The notes under the pieces: generated by a model
The model's database searches: none
What the model was told of the DNA's origin: nothing
Seen by the model: the letters and a program-made list of their open reading frames with translations, nothing else
Part shown: positions 25,614 through 35,267 of the stretch, piece after piece
How positions within the stretch are numbered: the stretch's first letter is position 1
How the letters are laid out: each line of letters starts with the position of its first letter
Made by a program: the position numbers and the translations under genes
Assembly: GCF_050176255.1 (NCBI RefSeq)
Contig: NZ_JBFXIE010000009.1
Source: JBFXIE01 sp050176255
GTDB lineage: Bacteria; Pseudomonadota; Gammaproteobacteria; Burkholderiales; Burkholderiaceae_C
Reading direction: 5' to 3' (one strand)
DNA length: 64,000 nucleotides

Positions 25614-27089
25614 TCAATGCAGCCGACCACTGGTGTCGCCAGGCGCGGGCGCGGCACGCTTGGCGCCCGCTGCCACCGGCTGGGGCAGCAACGTGGCCAC
25701 GGTGAGCTGGTCGTCGCCAAAGTAGCGCGCAGCCACCGACTGCACCTGCTGCGGCGTGACGGCGCGCAGCAGCCTGAGCAATTGCTCGTCCGCATCCAGC
25801 GGCAGGCCCTGCACCCAGTTGCTGCCCAGATCGCTGGCCTGGCTGTAGAGCGAATCGCGCGCATAAATGGTAGATGCCGCCCACTGCGTCTTGACGCGCG
25901 AGAGCTCGGCCTCGCTCACGCCCTCGCGGGCCACGCGTGCCACCTCGGCGCGCAGGGCGTCTTCTACCTGCTGGGCGGTCTTGCCCGCGGCGGGCACGCC
26001 GGTCATCAAAAACACCGACGGGCCGCGCCCCAGGATGGAGGCGTGGCTGTTGGCGCTGTCGGCCACGCGGTCGGCGCCCTGCGTCAGGGCGCGCTCCAGA
26101 CGGGCGCCGTCGTAGCCGCTGAGCACGGCCGACAGCACCAGCAGCGCCAGGCCATCGCGGTCGGCCTGCTGCATGTCGTCCAGCCGCGTGATGCCGGGCA
26201 CGCGAAAGGCCAGCGCGGTGTAGGCCTGCTCGGCGGGCGCCTTGAAGGCAATGCGGCGCAGGCCCTGTTGTGCGGGTTCGGTGCGGGGTTTGCGCGCGGG
26301 CAGTGCGCGCGGCGGGATGCTGCCGTAGGTTTTTTCGGCCAGTGCCAGCACCTGGGCGGGGTCCACATCACCCGCCACCACCACGGCGGCGTTGCCGGGC
26401 GCGTACCAGTCGCGGTGAAAGCGGCGCACATCATCGGGCGTCATGGCGTCCAGGTCGCTCATCCAGCCCACCACCGGGCGGCGGTAGGGCGAGGCGATGA
26501 AGGTGGACGCAAACAGCTGCTCGATGAGGGCGGCGCGCGGCTGGTCTTCGGTGCGCAGGCGGCGCTCTTCCTTGACCACTTCGATCTCTTTGGTGAACTC
26601 GGCGTCGGGCCAGTGGTTGTGGGCGAAACGGTCGGCCTCCAGCCGCATCACGTCGGCCAGCCGGTCGGCCGGAATCTGCTGGTAGTAGCCGGTGTAGTCG
26701 CGGCTGGTGAAGGCGTTTTCCTGCCCGCCCAGCGCGGCCACGCGGCGCGAAAAATCGCCCGGCGGCACAGTCTTGGAGCCCTTGAACATCATGTGCTCAA
26801 GCACGTGCGCCACGCCCGAGGTGCCGTCCACCTCGTCCATGGCGCCCACGCGCAGCCAAACCATGTGCACCGCCGTGGGCGCGCGCCGGTCGGGCTGCAC
26901 GATGAGCTGCATGCCATTCTTCAGGGTGAACAGCTGTGCACCGCTGGCCGTGGTGGCCTGGGCATCGGCAGCAACCGACGCGGCCCGGGCCGCAGCGGCA
27001 GAAGATTCAGGGGCCGGGCTCTGCGCCCCGGCATTCAGGCAGGACAGCAGGCCCGCAAGGGGAACAACGAGGGTGATGGCGCGTTTCAT
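25614..27089 (-). CDS. zinc metallopeptidase, M16 (pitrilysin/insulinase) family
   Basis: A 491-residue exported peptidase. A signal peptide (about 1-22) is followed by an Ala-rich stretch, then the M16 domain with the inverted zinc motif HVLEH at 95-99 and a distal acidic helix EIEVVKEERR. The second M16 domain follows at about 225-470. The family degrades peptides inside a closed chamber; the natural substrate is unknown. It heads the M16-M16-rsmD-coaD order. Its ATG is 29 bp from the divergent ftsY ATG, so promoter elements must overlap coding sequence. Confidence 0.93.
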   Translation of the reverse strand: MKRAITLVVPLAGLLSCLNAGAQSPAPESSAAAARAASVAADAQATTASGAQLFTLKNGMQLIVQPDRRAPTAVHMVWLRVGAMDEVDGTSGVAHVLEHMMFKGSKTVPPGDFSRRVAALGGQENAFTSRDYTGYYQQIPADRLADVMRLEADRFAHNHWPDAEFTKEIEVVKEERRLRTEDQPRAALIEQLFASTFIASPYRRPVVGWMSDLDAMTPDDVRRFHRDWYAPGNAAVVVAGDVDPAQVLALAEKTYGSIPPRALPARKPRTEPAQQGLRRIAFKAPAEQAYTALAFRVPGITRLDDMQQADRDGLALLVLSAVLSGYDGARLERALTQGADRVADSANSHASILGRGPSVFLMTGVPAAGKTAQQVEDALRAEVARVAREGVSEAELSRVKTQWAASTIYARDSLYSQASDLGSNWVQGLPLDADEQLLRLLRAVTPQQVQSVAARYFGDDQLTVATLLPQPVAAGAKRAAPAPGDTSGRLH

Positions 27090-27118
27090 AGAATGGCTGC
27101 GATTCTAAGAACCCGCCA

Positions 27119-28441
27119 ATGTTCAGTTTTTTCAAGAAAAAATCCCCCTCCCCCGCCGAGCCCTCCAATGCCGTGCCTGCACCCGCGCCGCAAGGCACGG
27201 ACGGCGCCGCGCCGCCGGCGCCCTCATCCGCACCTGCAGCCACACCGGCTGCCGCTCCTGCAGGCGGCGGCGGGGCGCTGGGCTGGCTGCGCAAGTCTTT
27301 TGGCGTGGGTGGCGGCAGTGCGCCAGAGCCTGCCCCGCCCGCGGCCCCACCGACGGCAGCCCCACCGACGGCGCCGCCAACGGTCTCTCCAACAGTCGCA
27401 CCCACCGCAGCGCCCGCAGCCGCGCCGGCTGCAATGCCCGCGCCTGCCGCACCACTAGCGGATGCGCCCCCGTCGGCCGTGCCTGCCGCACCACCACCTG
27501 CGCCCGCACCCGTGCAAGCGCCGCAGCCCCAACCCGAAGCTGCGCGCCAAGGCTGGATGGAGCGCCTCAAAATGGGCCTGCGCAAGACGGGCAGCAGCAT
27601 CGCCACCGTCTTCACCGGCACCAAGATCGACGACGCGCTGTACGAAGAGCTGGAAGACGCGCTGCTGATGGCCGACACCGGCGTAAAGGCCACGCAGCAC
27701 CTGCTGGATGACCTCAAGCGCCGCGTGAAAGACACCAAGACCACCGACCCCGCCACCGTCAAGGCCCTGCTGGCCGATGCGCTGGCCGAACTGCTGCAGC
27801 CGCTGGAAAAGCCCCTGGTCATCGGCGAGCACACGCCCACCGTGATCATGGTGGCTGGCGTGAACGGCGCGGGCAAGACCACGTCCATCGGCAAGCTGAC
27901 AAAGCACCTGGCCGACCACGGCGAAAGCGTGCTGCTGGCCGCCGCCGACACCTTCCGCGCCGCGGCGCGCGAGCAGTTGGGCGTGTGGGCCACACGCAAC
28001 CTGGTGGAGATCATCAGCCAGGAGGGGGGCGACCCGGCGGCCGTCAGCTTTGATGCCGTCACCGCCGGGCGCGCGCGCGGCAAGGACGTGGTGCTGGTGG
28101 ACACGGCCGGGCGCCTGCCCACGCAGCTGCACCTGATGGAAGAGCTGAAGAAAATCCGCCGCGTGATCACCAAGGCCGACGCCAGCGCCCCGCACGAGGT
28201 GCTGCTGGTGATCGACGGCAACACCGGCCAGAACGCGCTGACCCAGGTGCGTGCGTTTGACGACGCGCTGCAGCTCACCGGGCTGATCGTCACCAAGCTG
28301 GACGGCACGGCCAAGGGCGGCGTGCTGGCGGCGATTGCGCAGGAGCGCCCTGTGCCGGTCTATTTCATCGGCGTGGGCGAGAAGCTGGAAGACCTGGAGA
28401 CCTTCAACGCCCGCGAGTTCGCGCAGGCGCTGCTGGCCTGA
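27119..28441 (+). CDS. ftsY: signal recognition particle receptor FtsY
   Basis: FtsY docks SRP-ribosome complexes at the inner membrane and hydrolyses GTP together with Ffh. The 440-residue protein has a Phe/Lys start (MFSFFKKKSPSP). A Pro/Ala-rich, low-complexity segment of about 120 residues stands where the acidic A-domain of E. coli lies. The NG domain follows from about 140: G1 GVNGAGKTTSIGK near 247, DTFRAAAREQL, VDTAGRLPTQ and TKLDGTAKGG. The codon-level repeats in the Pro/Ala part may vary between strains. Its 3' end overlaps the convergent cutA by 38 bp. Confidence 0.96.
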   Translation: MFSFFKKKSPSPAEPSNAVPAPAPQGTDGAAPPAPSSAPAATPAAAPAGGGGALGWLRKSFGVGGGSAPEPAPPAAPPTAAPPTAPPTVSPTVAPTAAPAAAPAAMPAPAAPLADAPPSAVPAAPPPAPAPVQAPQPQPEAARQGWMERLKMGLRKTGSSIATVFTGTKIDDALYEELEDALLMADTGVKATQHLLDDLKRRVKDTKTTDPATVKALLADALAELLQPLEKPLVIGEHTPTVIMVAGVNGAGKTTSIGKLTKHLADHGESVLLAAADTFRAAAREQLGVWATRNLVEIISQEGGDPAAVSFDAVTAGRARGKDVVLVDTAGRLPTQLHLMEELKKIRRVITKADASAPHEVLLVIDGNTGQNALTQVRAFDDALQLTGLIVTKLDGTAKGGVLAAIAQERPVPVYFIGVGEKLEDLETFNAREFAQALLA

Positions 28442-28778
28442 TTGACCCATCGACCTGCTGCGCCACCCAGTCGGCGTAATCAGCCTCGGCCTGCGCGGTG
28501 TGGGTGAGCAGCTGCGGCACATCGTAGGGGTGCTGCGCGCGCAGCCAGTCGCGCAGCACGGGCGCGGCCTGGGGCAGCGTCTTGCACACCAGGCGCCACT
28601 CGGCATCGTGCTGCTGCGCGCCCTGCCAGACATAGTGCGAGGCAATCGCCTCCACCTGCACGCAGGCGGCCAGACGGGCCTGCACGGCGCCGGCTGCCAG
28701 GCGCTGCGCATCGGCCTGATGGGCTACGGTGGTGGTCACGATGGCGATGGTGTATGAGGGCGCTGCTGGGCTGTGCAT
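28404..28778 (-). CDS. cutA: divalent-cation tolerance protein CutA
   Basis: A 124-residue trimeric ferredoxin-like protein. Family features: IAIVTTTVAHQADAQRLA, LAACVQVEAIASHYVWQG, and EWRLVCKTLPQAAPVL with HPYDVPQLL. ATG 28778 (MHSPAAPSYTIAIV) gives a normal core; the longer frame to 28898 is unlikely. A basic tail of about 15 residues (GSIRPAAPARTRGR) follows the usual end. That tail is what overlaps the ftsY 3' end, so it may have been gained by stop loss. CutA was linked to copper tolerance in E. coli, but its biochemical role is unsettled. Confidence 0.88.
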   Translation of the reverse strand: MHSPAAPSYTIAIVTTTVAHQADAQRLAAGAVQARLAACVQVEAIASHYVWQGAQQHDAEWRLVCKTLPQAAPVLRDWLRAQHPYDVPQLLTHTAQAEADYADWVAQQVDGSIRPAAPARTRGR

Positions 28779-28987
28779 GGCACAAGTCTGGCACAGGGCG
28801 CAGCGCAGCAAAGCCCCCCAACAGGCCTGTGCATGTTGTTCGTCCGAGAAGCTTGCCTCCAATGATTTCCAGGCGCGACAGCTGGCCAGGCCATTCATAT
28901 TTCAGTCAAAATGGCCACCGGCGCTTATGCAACAAGCGCAAGAAGCTCACTTTTTTGCAGCACACCCCGCCGAGGCCCCTCGCCCGC

Positions 28988-30025
28988 ATGTACGACACCG
29001 CCATCCTCATCGGGCGCTTCGAGCCCGTCCACACCGGTCATCTGGCCCTGCTGCGCGAAGCGCTGGCGTGCGCACAGCGCGTCATCGTCATCGTCGGCTC
29101 GGCATTCCAGGCGCGCACCCCCAAGAACCCCTTCACCTGGGCAGAGCGCGAGTCCATGCTGCGCAGCGCCCTGACGGCGCACGACAACGCACGCCTGACC
29201 GTGCTGCCCGTGCGCGACTACTACAACGAGGCCCTGTGGGTGCAGGCCGTGCGCAGCGCCGTGGCCCGGCACACGGCCGCGCATGGGCGCGTGGGCCTGG
29301 TGGGGCATTTCAAGGACGCCACCAGCAGCTACCTGCGCGCCTTTCCCGGCTGGGAGCTGATCCGCATGGAGCGCCAGGGCGACATTGATGCCACCGCCAT
29401 TCGCGACGCCTACTTTGGGGCAACGCCCACCACCGTGGCCGCCGCGCTGCAACCCCTGGCAAGCGCCATACCGCCAAGCACGCGCGCGCTGCTGGAGCAG
29501 TTTGCCAACGGCCCCAGCTACGCCGCGCTGCAGCAGGAATGGCTGATGCTGCGCAGCTACCGGGAGGCCTGGGCCACCGCGCCCTACCCGCCTGTCTTTG
29601 TCACCGTGGATGCCGTGCTGCGCTGCCAGAACCATGTGCTGCTGATCCGCCGCGCCCATGCGCCCGGCAAGGGCCGGCTGGCAGTGCCCGGCGGCTTCAT
29701 CGAGCAGCGCGAGACGCTGTGGCAGTCGTGCCTGCGCGAGCTGGCCGAAGAAACCCACTGCACCCTGCCGGAGGACGCCATGCAGGCCGCCCTGCAGTGC
29801 GTGGCCGTGTTCGACCACCCCGACCGCAGCCAGCGCGGGCGCACCATCACGCACGCGCATTACTTCGACCTGGGGCAGGCCCCCCTGCCCGACGTGCGCG
29901 CGGACGACGATGCCGCGCAGGTGCAGTGGACGCCCATCGGGCAGCTGGCGGGCATGGAAGAAGACTTCTTTGAAGACCACTTCCACATGCTGGATCATTT
30001 TCTGGGGCTGACGACGCGCCAGTAA
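28988..30025 (+). CDS. bifunctional NMN adenylyltransferase / Nudix hydrolase
   Basis: A 345-residue fusion. Residues 1 to about 175 are a NadM-type nucleotidyltransferase (ILIGRFEPVHTGHLALL, with HxGH as HTGH), which makes NAD from NMN and ATP. Residues from about 195 are a Nudix domain with VPGGFIEQRETLWQSCLREL and AEETHC; the Nudix box is intact except that its last conserved Gly is His. The related cyanobacterial fusion hydrolyses ADP-ribose, but that activity here is an inference. ATG 28988 (MYDTAILIG) starts the domain; upstream frame extends without similarity. No NAD genes adjoin it; nadA-nadC are 19 kb away. Confidence 0.9.
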   Translation: MYDTAILIGRFEPVHTGHLALLREALACAQRVIVIVGSAFQARTPKNPFTWAERESMLRSALTAHDNARLTVLPVRDYYNEALWVQAVRSAVARHTAAHGRVGLVGHFKDATSSYLRAFPGWELIRMERQGDIDATAIRDAYFGATPTTVAAALQPLASAIPPSTRALLEQFANGPSYAALQQEWLMLRSYREAWATAPYPPVFVTVDAVLRCQNHVLLIRRAHAPGKGRLAVPGGFIEQRETLWQSCLRELAEETHCTLPEDAMQAALQCVAVFDHPDRSQRGRTITHAHYFDLGQAPLPDVRADDDAAQVQWTPIGQLAGMEEDFFEDHFHMLDHFLGLTTRQ

Positions 30026-30031
30026 GGCGGG

Positions 30032-31824
30032 TCACGACAGGCGGCACAGCTGGTAGCTAGCGTTGCGATACAGCAGCTCGCTGCCCGCGGCGCAATCGCC
30101 GCGCGACCTGCGCAGCACGATGTACCGGATGCCGTGCTGCCTGGCGTAGGCGACGAACTCTGACGGCTGCTGAAGCGCACGCACCTCCTGATAGCGGGTT
30201 GACCAGCGCTGATAAAACGCAGGCTCCCACATGACGGCGGCGCCCTGCTTCCAGTCCACCCAAACCGGCACGCGCGTGAGCACCTGCAGGGAATCCAGGG
30301 CGGGGACGATCTCGATCAACACCGGGCCCTGCACCCGCTCCTGGCGGATCCACTGCGACAGCTCCAGCAACGGCGGGGCAAACGGTTGGGTATGCAGCAG
30401 CGCGCCACGCTGCTCGATCTTCGGCATGAGCAGCAGCAAGCCCAGCACCGGCCAGACCAGGTGGGCCCCGCCTGCCGGCACACCCACTGCAAACGCCAGC
30501 ATGGCAGCCCAGCGCGCGCCTGGGCCCAGCCCAGCTGATGGCGCGCCAGCTCCATCGCCACCACCAGCAACATGAATGCGATGGCCGTCCAGGGCCGGTT
30601 GAGCAACGGCGACAGGTATCTGTCAGCGGGCCGGCGCTCCATCCAGGCCAGGGCCGCCAATGCCACCCAGGCCGCCAGCAAACTGGAAGGCTCGTTCACC
30701 ACGGTAAGCAGCGACACCAGCCCCACCGCCGCATAAATGCGCGCAGCCCGGCTGGCCTGCCCCACCAGCCGCGGCACCAGCACGGCCACGGCCAGCACCA
30801 TGGCCAGCCACTGGATGACGCCATCCACGCGCAGCAGATGCAGGTTGAAGATCACCCGATGGTTCAGCAGATACGGCAGCACCGTACCCAGCATGAACAA
30901 GCCGGCGGGCGCCATCAGCACCGCCAGCCAGAACACCGGCCGCGGCAGCATCAGGGCGGACGTGCAGCCCACACCCAGCAGCATGCCCAGGATGAGCACA
31001 TCACGCCTGCTGGCCGACTCGATCAGGAAGTGATACGGAAAGTAAGTGCGGATGTAGCTTTTGAAGCTGAACGCCGGGTAGGTGGCACCCGTGCTTTGAG
31101 CAATCCACAGCAGCACCGGCGCGGCGCACAGCAAAAAAACCAGCCCCGCGATGAGCAACTGCCGCCCGGCGCGCTGCGGCGGCGCAGCGGCATAGGCCGC
31201 AAGCAGCATGACCAGCAGCCAGACACCGATGAAGGCATTGATGTCAAAGACCAACCCGGCCAGGGCTGCGGCCCATGGCCACCGCCCGGCGTGCGCGGCC
31301 ATCAGGGCCAGCAGCAAAAAGCCCCATGTCACCTCTGAATGGGTGAAATAGTGGATGAACAAGCCATGCCCACCGACCAGGCTAAAGCCCTGCATCCAGG
31401 GGGTCAAGGCCAGCACCAGGCAGGCCAGCAGGGCCTGTGCGGGACGCACGCGCAGCTGGATCACCAGCAGGGCGCCTATGGCAAGCATGGCCGCAAAGCG
31501 CGACAGTGCGTGGCCCGCCAGAAACACGGTCTCCACATTTGCCTCGGTGGCTACCGCACTGACCAGGGGCCAGACGATGGACGTGAACTTGCCCAGTGAC
31601 TGGTAATAGGCGTCCCCAGCAAAGACCGGCAGACGGGCCCAGTCCAGCACCAGCGGAACATGAAAGACGTTGTTGTTGATACCGAAAGCAAAGCCGCTGC
31701 GCAACAGCGAGACGCCCGTGGCCACAATGGCCAGCATGACCAGACCGGCCATCAAGGCAGGTGAACGTGCGCGAGAGGGGGAATGAAAAAGAGTGGGGCC
31801 CTGTGCCTTCAACGAGGTTTTCAT
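30032..31824 (-). pseudogene. polytopic membrane protein (GT-C-like), frameshifted at a (GC)4 tract
   Basis: The frame from ATG 31824 encodes about 11 hydrophobic segments in 437 residues (MAGLVMLAIVATGVSLL, WLLVMLLAAYAAAP, LMAPAGLFMLGTVLPYLL and others), ending in ELARHQLGWAQAR. It then passes through (GC)4 at 30512-30519 and becomes a non-membrane, Cys/Arg-rich tail. A second frame, shifted by two bases, begins exactly there with RWAAMLAFAVGVPAGG and continues as a plausible last membrane segment and soluble domain to 30032. Removing one GC unit restores one protein of about 597 residues. The layout resembles GT-C glycosyltransferases, but I cannot name a family. Mutation, phase variation or a sequencing error are all possible. 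Confidence 0.7.
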
Positions 31825-32090
31825 GGTTGTGCGCAGACTTCACGATCTGTATGGGCCACAAGGCTGCCCAATCTACAGACACCGCGTGCTTTGCACAAAC
31901 CGGGATACCCGACACAGCACAACCACACCGCATTGACTGGCAAGCACCCGGCGCGGGCGCATGGGCAGATCGACAAGTGCAAGAAGACGCTCATCCCACC
32001 GCACCCGCAGCGATGAGACGGGCGCGCACGCAGACCGCGGCTGGATACGGCGGTGCAAAGCACGAAGGCCGCGTTAGCTTGCGCCTTCGG
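31825..32090. other. spacer between two minus-strand genes
   Basis: This 266-bp gap has no convincing ORF. It contains a small hairpin, CTCATC...GATGAG, near 31990-32017, and should hold the promoter for the membrane-protein gene. Nothing else was recognised. Confidence 0.35.
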
Positions 32091-32732
32091 TCAGTTGCAG
32101 TTCCAGAAAGAGCCCGATCGGTGGCACGTTCTGCCGTTGGGCCCGGTCAGAAAGTCCGGGCCGTTGCGGTGATACGCCTGGCCCGCGTCGTCGTAGCAAA
32201 AACCCCCACTGCAGTGGGTGATCGCGCGCTGAACTTGCGGCTTGTCCACCACCTTGGGCGGCTCTTGCATCAGTGGCATGTTGGAGCCGCACGATGCATT
32301 GACCCGCGCGATCGCTGCATTGGTACGCATGCGCTTCTCGTCTTGCGGGGTGGTTCGGATGCTCGACACGAACTCGAGATCCTTTTGGGCCTCGCGGCAC
32401 TCCCGCGATGCGGACAGCGGCCGGGGAGGCGCCGCTGCTGCGGCCGCTTGCGCTGCATTGCGCTGCTGCAACTCCAGGCTTTGCTGCTCTCGCTGCGCTT
32501 GCTGGGCTTGGTATTTGCGTTCGTTGGCCTCTGCAGCCTGGGCCCGCTCCTGTTGGAGCTCGTCCTGGGACTTCTGGCGCGCGATGAGCTGACCGGTCTG
32601 ACCCGTAGCGCACGGCGCATCCGAGTAGATGGTCTTGCCTGCAGCGTCCTTGCAGCGGTGTATCTGGGCGAACGCCGCTGAGGCGGCAAACGAGCACATT
32701 GCCAGACAGAGAATGGCGCGGATGATTCTCAT
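32091..32732 (-). CDS. exported DUF4124-domain protein
   Basis: A 213-residue exported protein. ATG 32732 is supported by GGAGGG 5 bp upstream and by the signal peptide that follows (about 1-22, ending ASAAFAQ). The DUF4124 signature IHRCKDAAGKTIYSDAPC comes next, then a Gln/Ala/Glu-rich coiled-coil region (about 50-120). A cysteine-containing C-terminus (HCSGGFCYDDAGQAYHRNG, TCHRSGSFWNCN) may be disulfide-bonded. The role of DUF4124 is unknown; such proteins are abundant in Burkholderiales. The longer frame to 32942 runs into the groE control region. Confidence 0.82.
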   Translation of the reverse strand: MRIIRAILCLAMCSFAASAAFAQIHRCKDAAGKTIYSDAPCATGQTGQLIARQKSQDELQQERAQAAEANERKYQAQQAQREQQSLELQQRNAAQAAAAAAPPRPLSASRECREAQKDLEFVSSIRTTPQDEKRMRTNAAIARVNASCGSNMPLMQEPPKVVDKPQVQRAITHCSGGFCYDDAGQAYHRNGPDFLTGPNGRTCHRSGSFWNCN

Positions 32733-32907
32733 GGTTTCCCTCCTTGCGGCGAATGTATCAGGCGCGCCAGCCACCGCCAAAGCACGCCTTGCTCTCTGAG
32801 CCGCGGCGCTGTTGGCCCGCCTGCGGCACGCACACGCCAAGGCACAAGCCCGCGGGGTGGGCATGCGGCGGTTCAACGGCAGGCACGTATTCTTCTGTGC
32901 AGCCGCT

Positions 32908-32933
32908 CTTGAAACCGTCGCAAATGCCCCTAT
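32908..32933 (+). promoter_or_regulatory. sigma-32-like heat-shock promoter of groESL
   Basis: CTTGAAA (32908-32914) and CCCCTAT (32927-32933), 12 bp apart, match the heat-shock sigma factor consensus (CTTGAAA and CCCCAT-type). They lie about 145 bp upstream of groES and directly before the CIRCE operator. Confidence 0.85.
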
Positions 32934-32935
32934 CA

Positions 32936-32962
32936 TTGGCACTCGAGCCAGACGAGTGCTAG
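32936..32962 (+). promoter_or_regulatory. CIRCE operator (HrcA site)
   Basis: TTGGCACTC and GAGTGCTAG separated by 9 bp match the CIRCE inverted repeat (TTAGCACTC-N9-GAGTGCTAA) with one change in each arm. It starts 3 bp after the -10-like box, so HrcA would block initiation. It should give groESL double control, by repressor release and by sigma-32. Confidence 0.92.
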
Positions 32963-33052
32963 CAGCACCCTTGCTGAAGCTTGTAGCGCGCAGGCGTTGT
33001 GCCGGCGTGTTCTTGATGTCGTAATCCTTTTTTGTATTCAGGAGAGATGCAA

Positions 33053-33343
33053 ATGAATCTTCGCCCCCTGCACGATCGCGTGATCGTCAAGCGTATCGAA
33101 AGCGAAACCACGACCGCCTCCGGCATCGTGATCCCCGACAACGCTGCTGAGAAGCCCGATCAAGGCGAAGTGCTGGCCGTTGGCCCCGGCAAGAAGAACG
33201 ACAAGGGCGACCTGATCGCCCTGAACGTGAAGGTCGGTGACCGCGTTCTGTTCGGCAAGTACAGCGGCCAGACCGTCAAGGTGGACGGCAACGAGTTGCT
33301 GGTCATGAAGGAAGACGACCTGTTCGCAGTCGTCGAAAAGTGA
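33053..33343 (+). CDS. groES: co-chaperonin GroES
   Basis: GroES is the heptameric lid of the GroEL folding chamber. The 96-residue protein starts at ATG 33053, with GGAGA 7 bp upstream (MNLRPLHDRVIVKRIESE). It has the mobile loop region ETTTASGIVIPDNAAEKPDQG and the end ELLVMKEDDLFAVVEK. Another in-frame ATG at 33047 is too close to the ribosome site. It is the first gene of the heat-shock operon. Confidence 0.98.
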   Translation: MNLRPLHDRVIVKRIESETTTASGIVIPDNAAEKPDQGEVLAVGPGKKNDKGDLIALNVKVGDRVLFGKYSGQTVKVDGNELLVMKEDDLFAVVEK

Positions 33344-33411
33344 TTGCCCGCAGGGTATGCACTTTTGTCGCAGGCCCGGCCAAAAACAAAAGTCACCCGG
33401 CATTCAAAACT

Positions 33412-33462
33412 CTCATTTTCATAGCTGCTAGTGCTTGATACACAAGGGCTGGCGGTCAATCT
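33412..33462. repeat. boundary repeat copy (groES/groEL spacer)
   Basis: On the plus strand TTTTCATAGCTGCTAGTGCT, then TGATACACAAGGGCTGGCGG. It lies in the intercistronic region, about 20 bp before the groEL ribosome site TAGGAG. Confidence 0.7.
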
Positions 33463-33488
33463 GATTCAATATTTTGTAGGAGCCAAAC

Positions 33489-35129
<1,641 letters not shown>

Positions 35130-35170
35130 TTGCCCCGCCCGCCGGCGCCCCGTGGCGCCGGCAGCCGTAC

Positions 35171-35209
35171 AAAAAAAGCCCGCGCGCCTTGCAGCCTGCG
35201 GGCTTTTTT
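35171..35209. terminator. bidirectional terminator between groEL and pgi
   Basis: AAAAAAAGCCCGC and GCGGGCTTTTTT form a stem with A and T tracts on both sides, so it can stop transcripts from groEL on the plus strand and from pgi on the minus strand. Confidence 0.92.
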
Positions 35210-35219
35210 CATAGCGGGG

Positions 35220-35258
35220 TTTGGTTTCCCGCCTTCGCTGGAATGACGGGGTGACGGG
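35220..35258. repeat. REP-like palindrome near the pgi end
   Basis: TTTCCCGCCTTCGCTGGAA followed by TGACGGGGTGACGGG. It matches the palindrome at 38980-39006 except in the loop. Such elements are dispersed in Burkholderiales genomes. Confidence 0.6.
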
Positions 35259-35267
35259 CGCTTGCGC

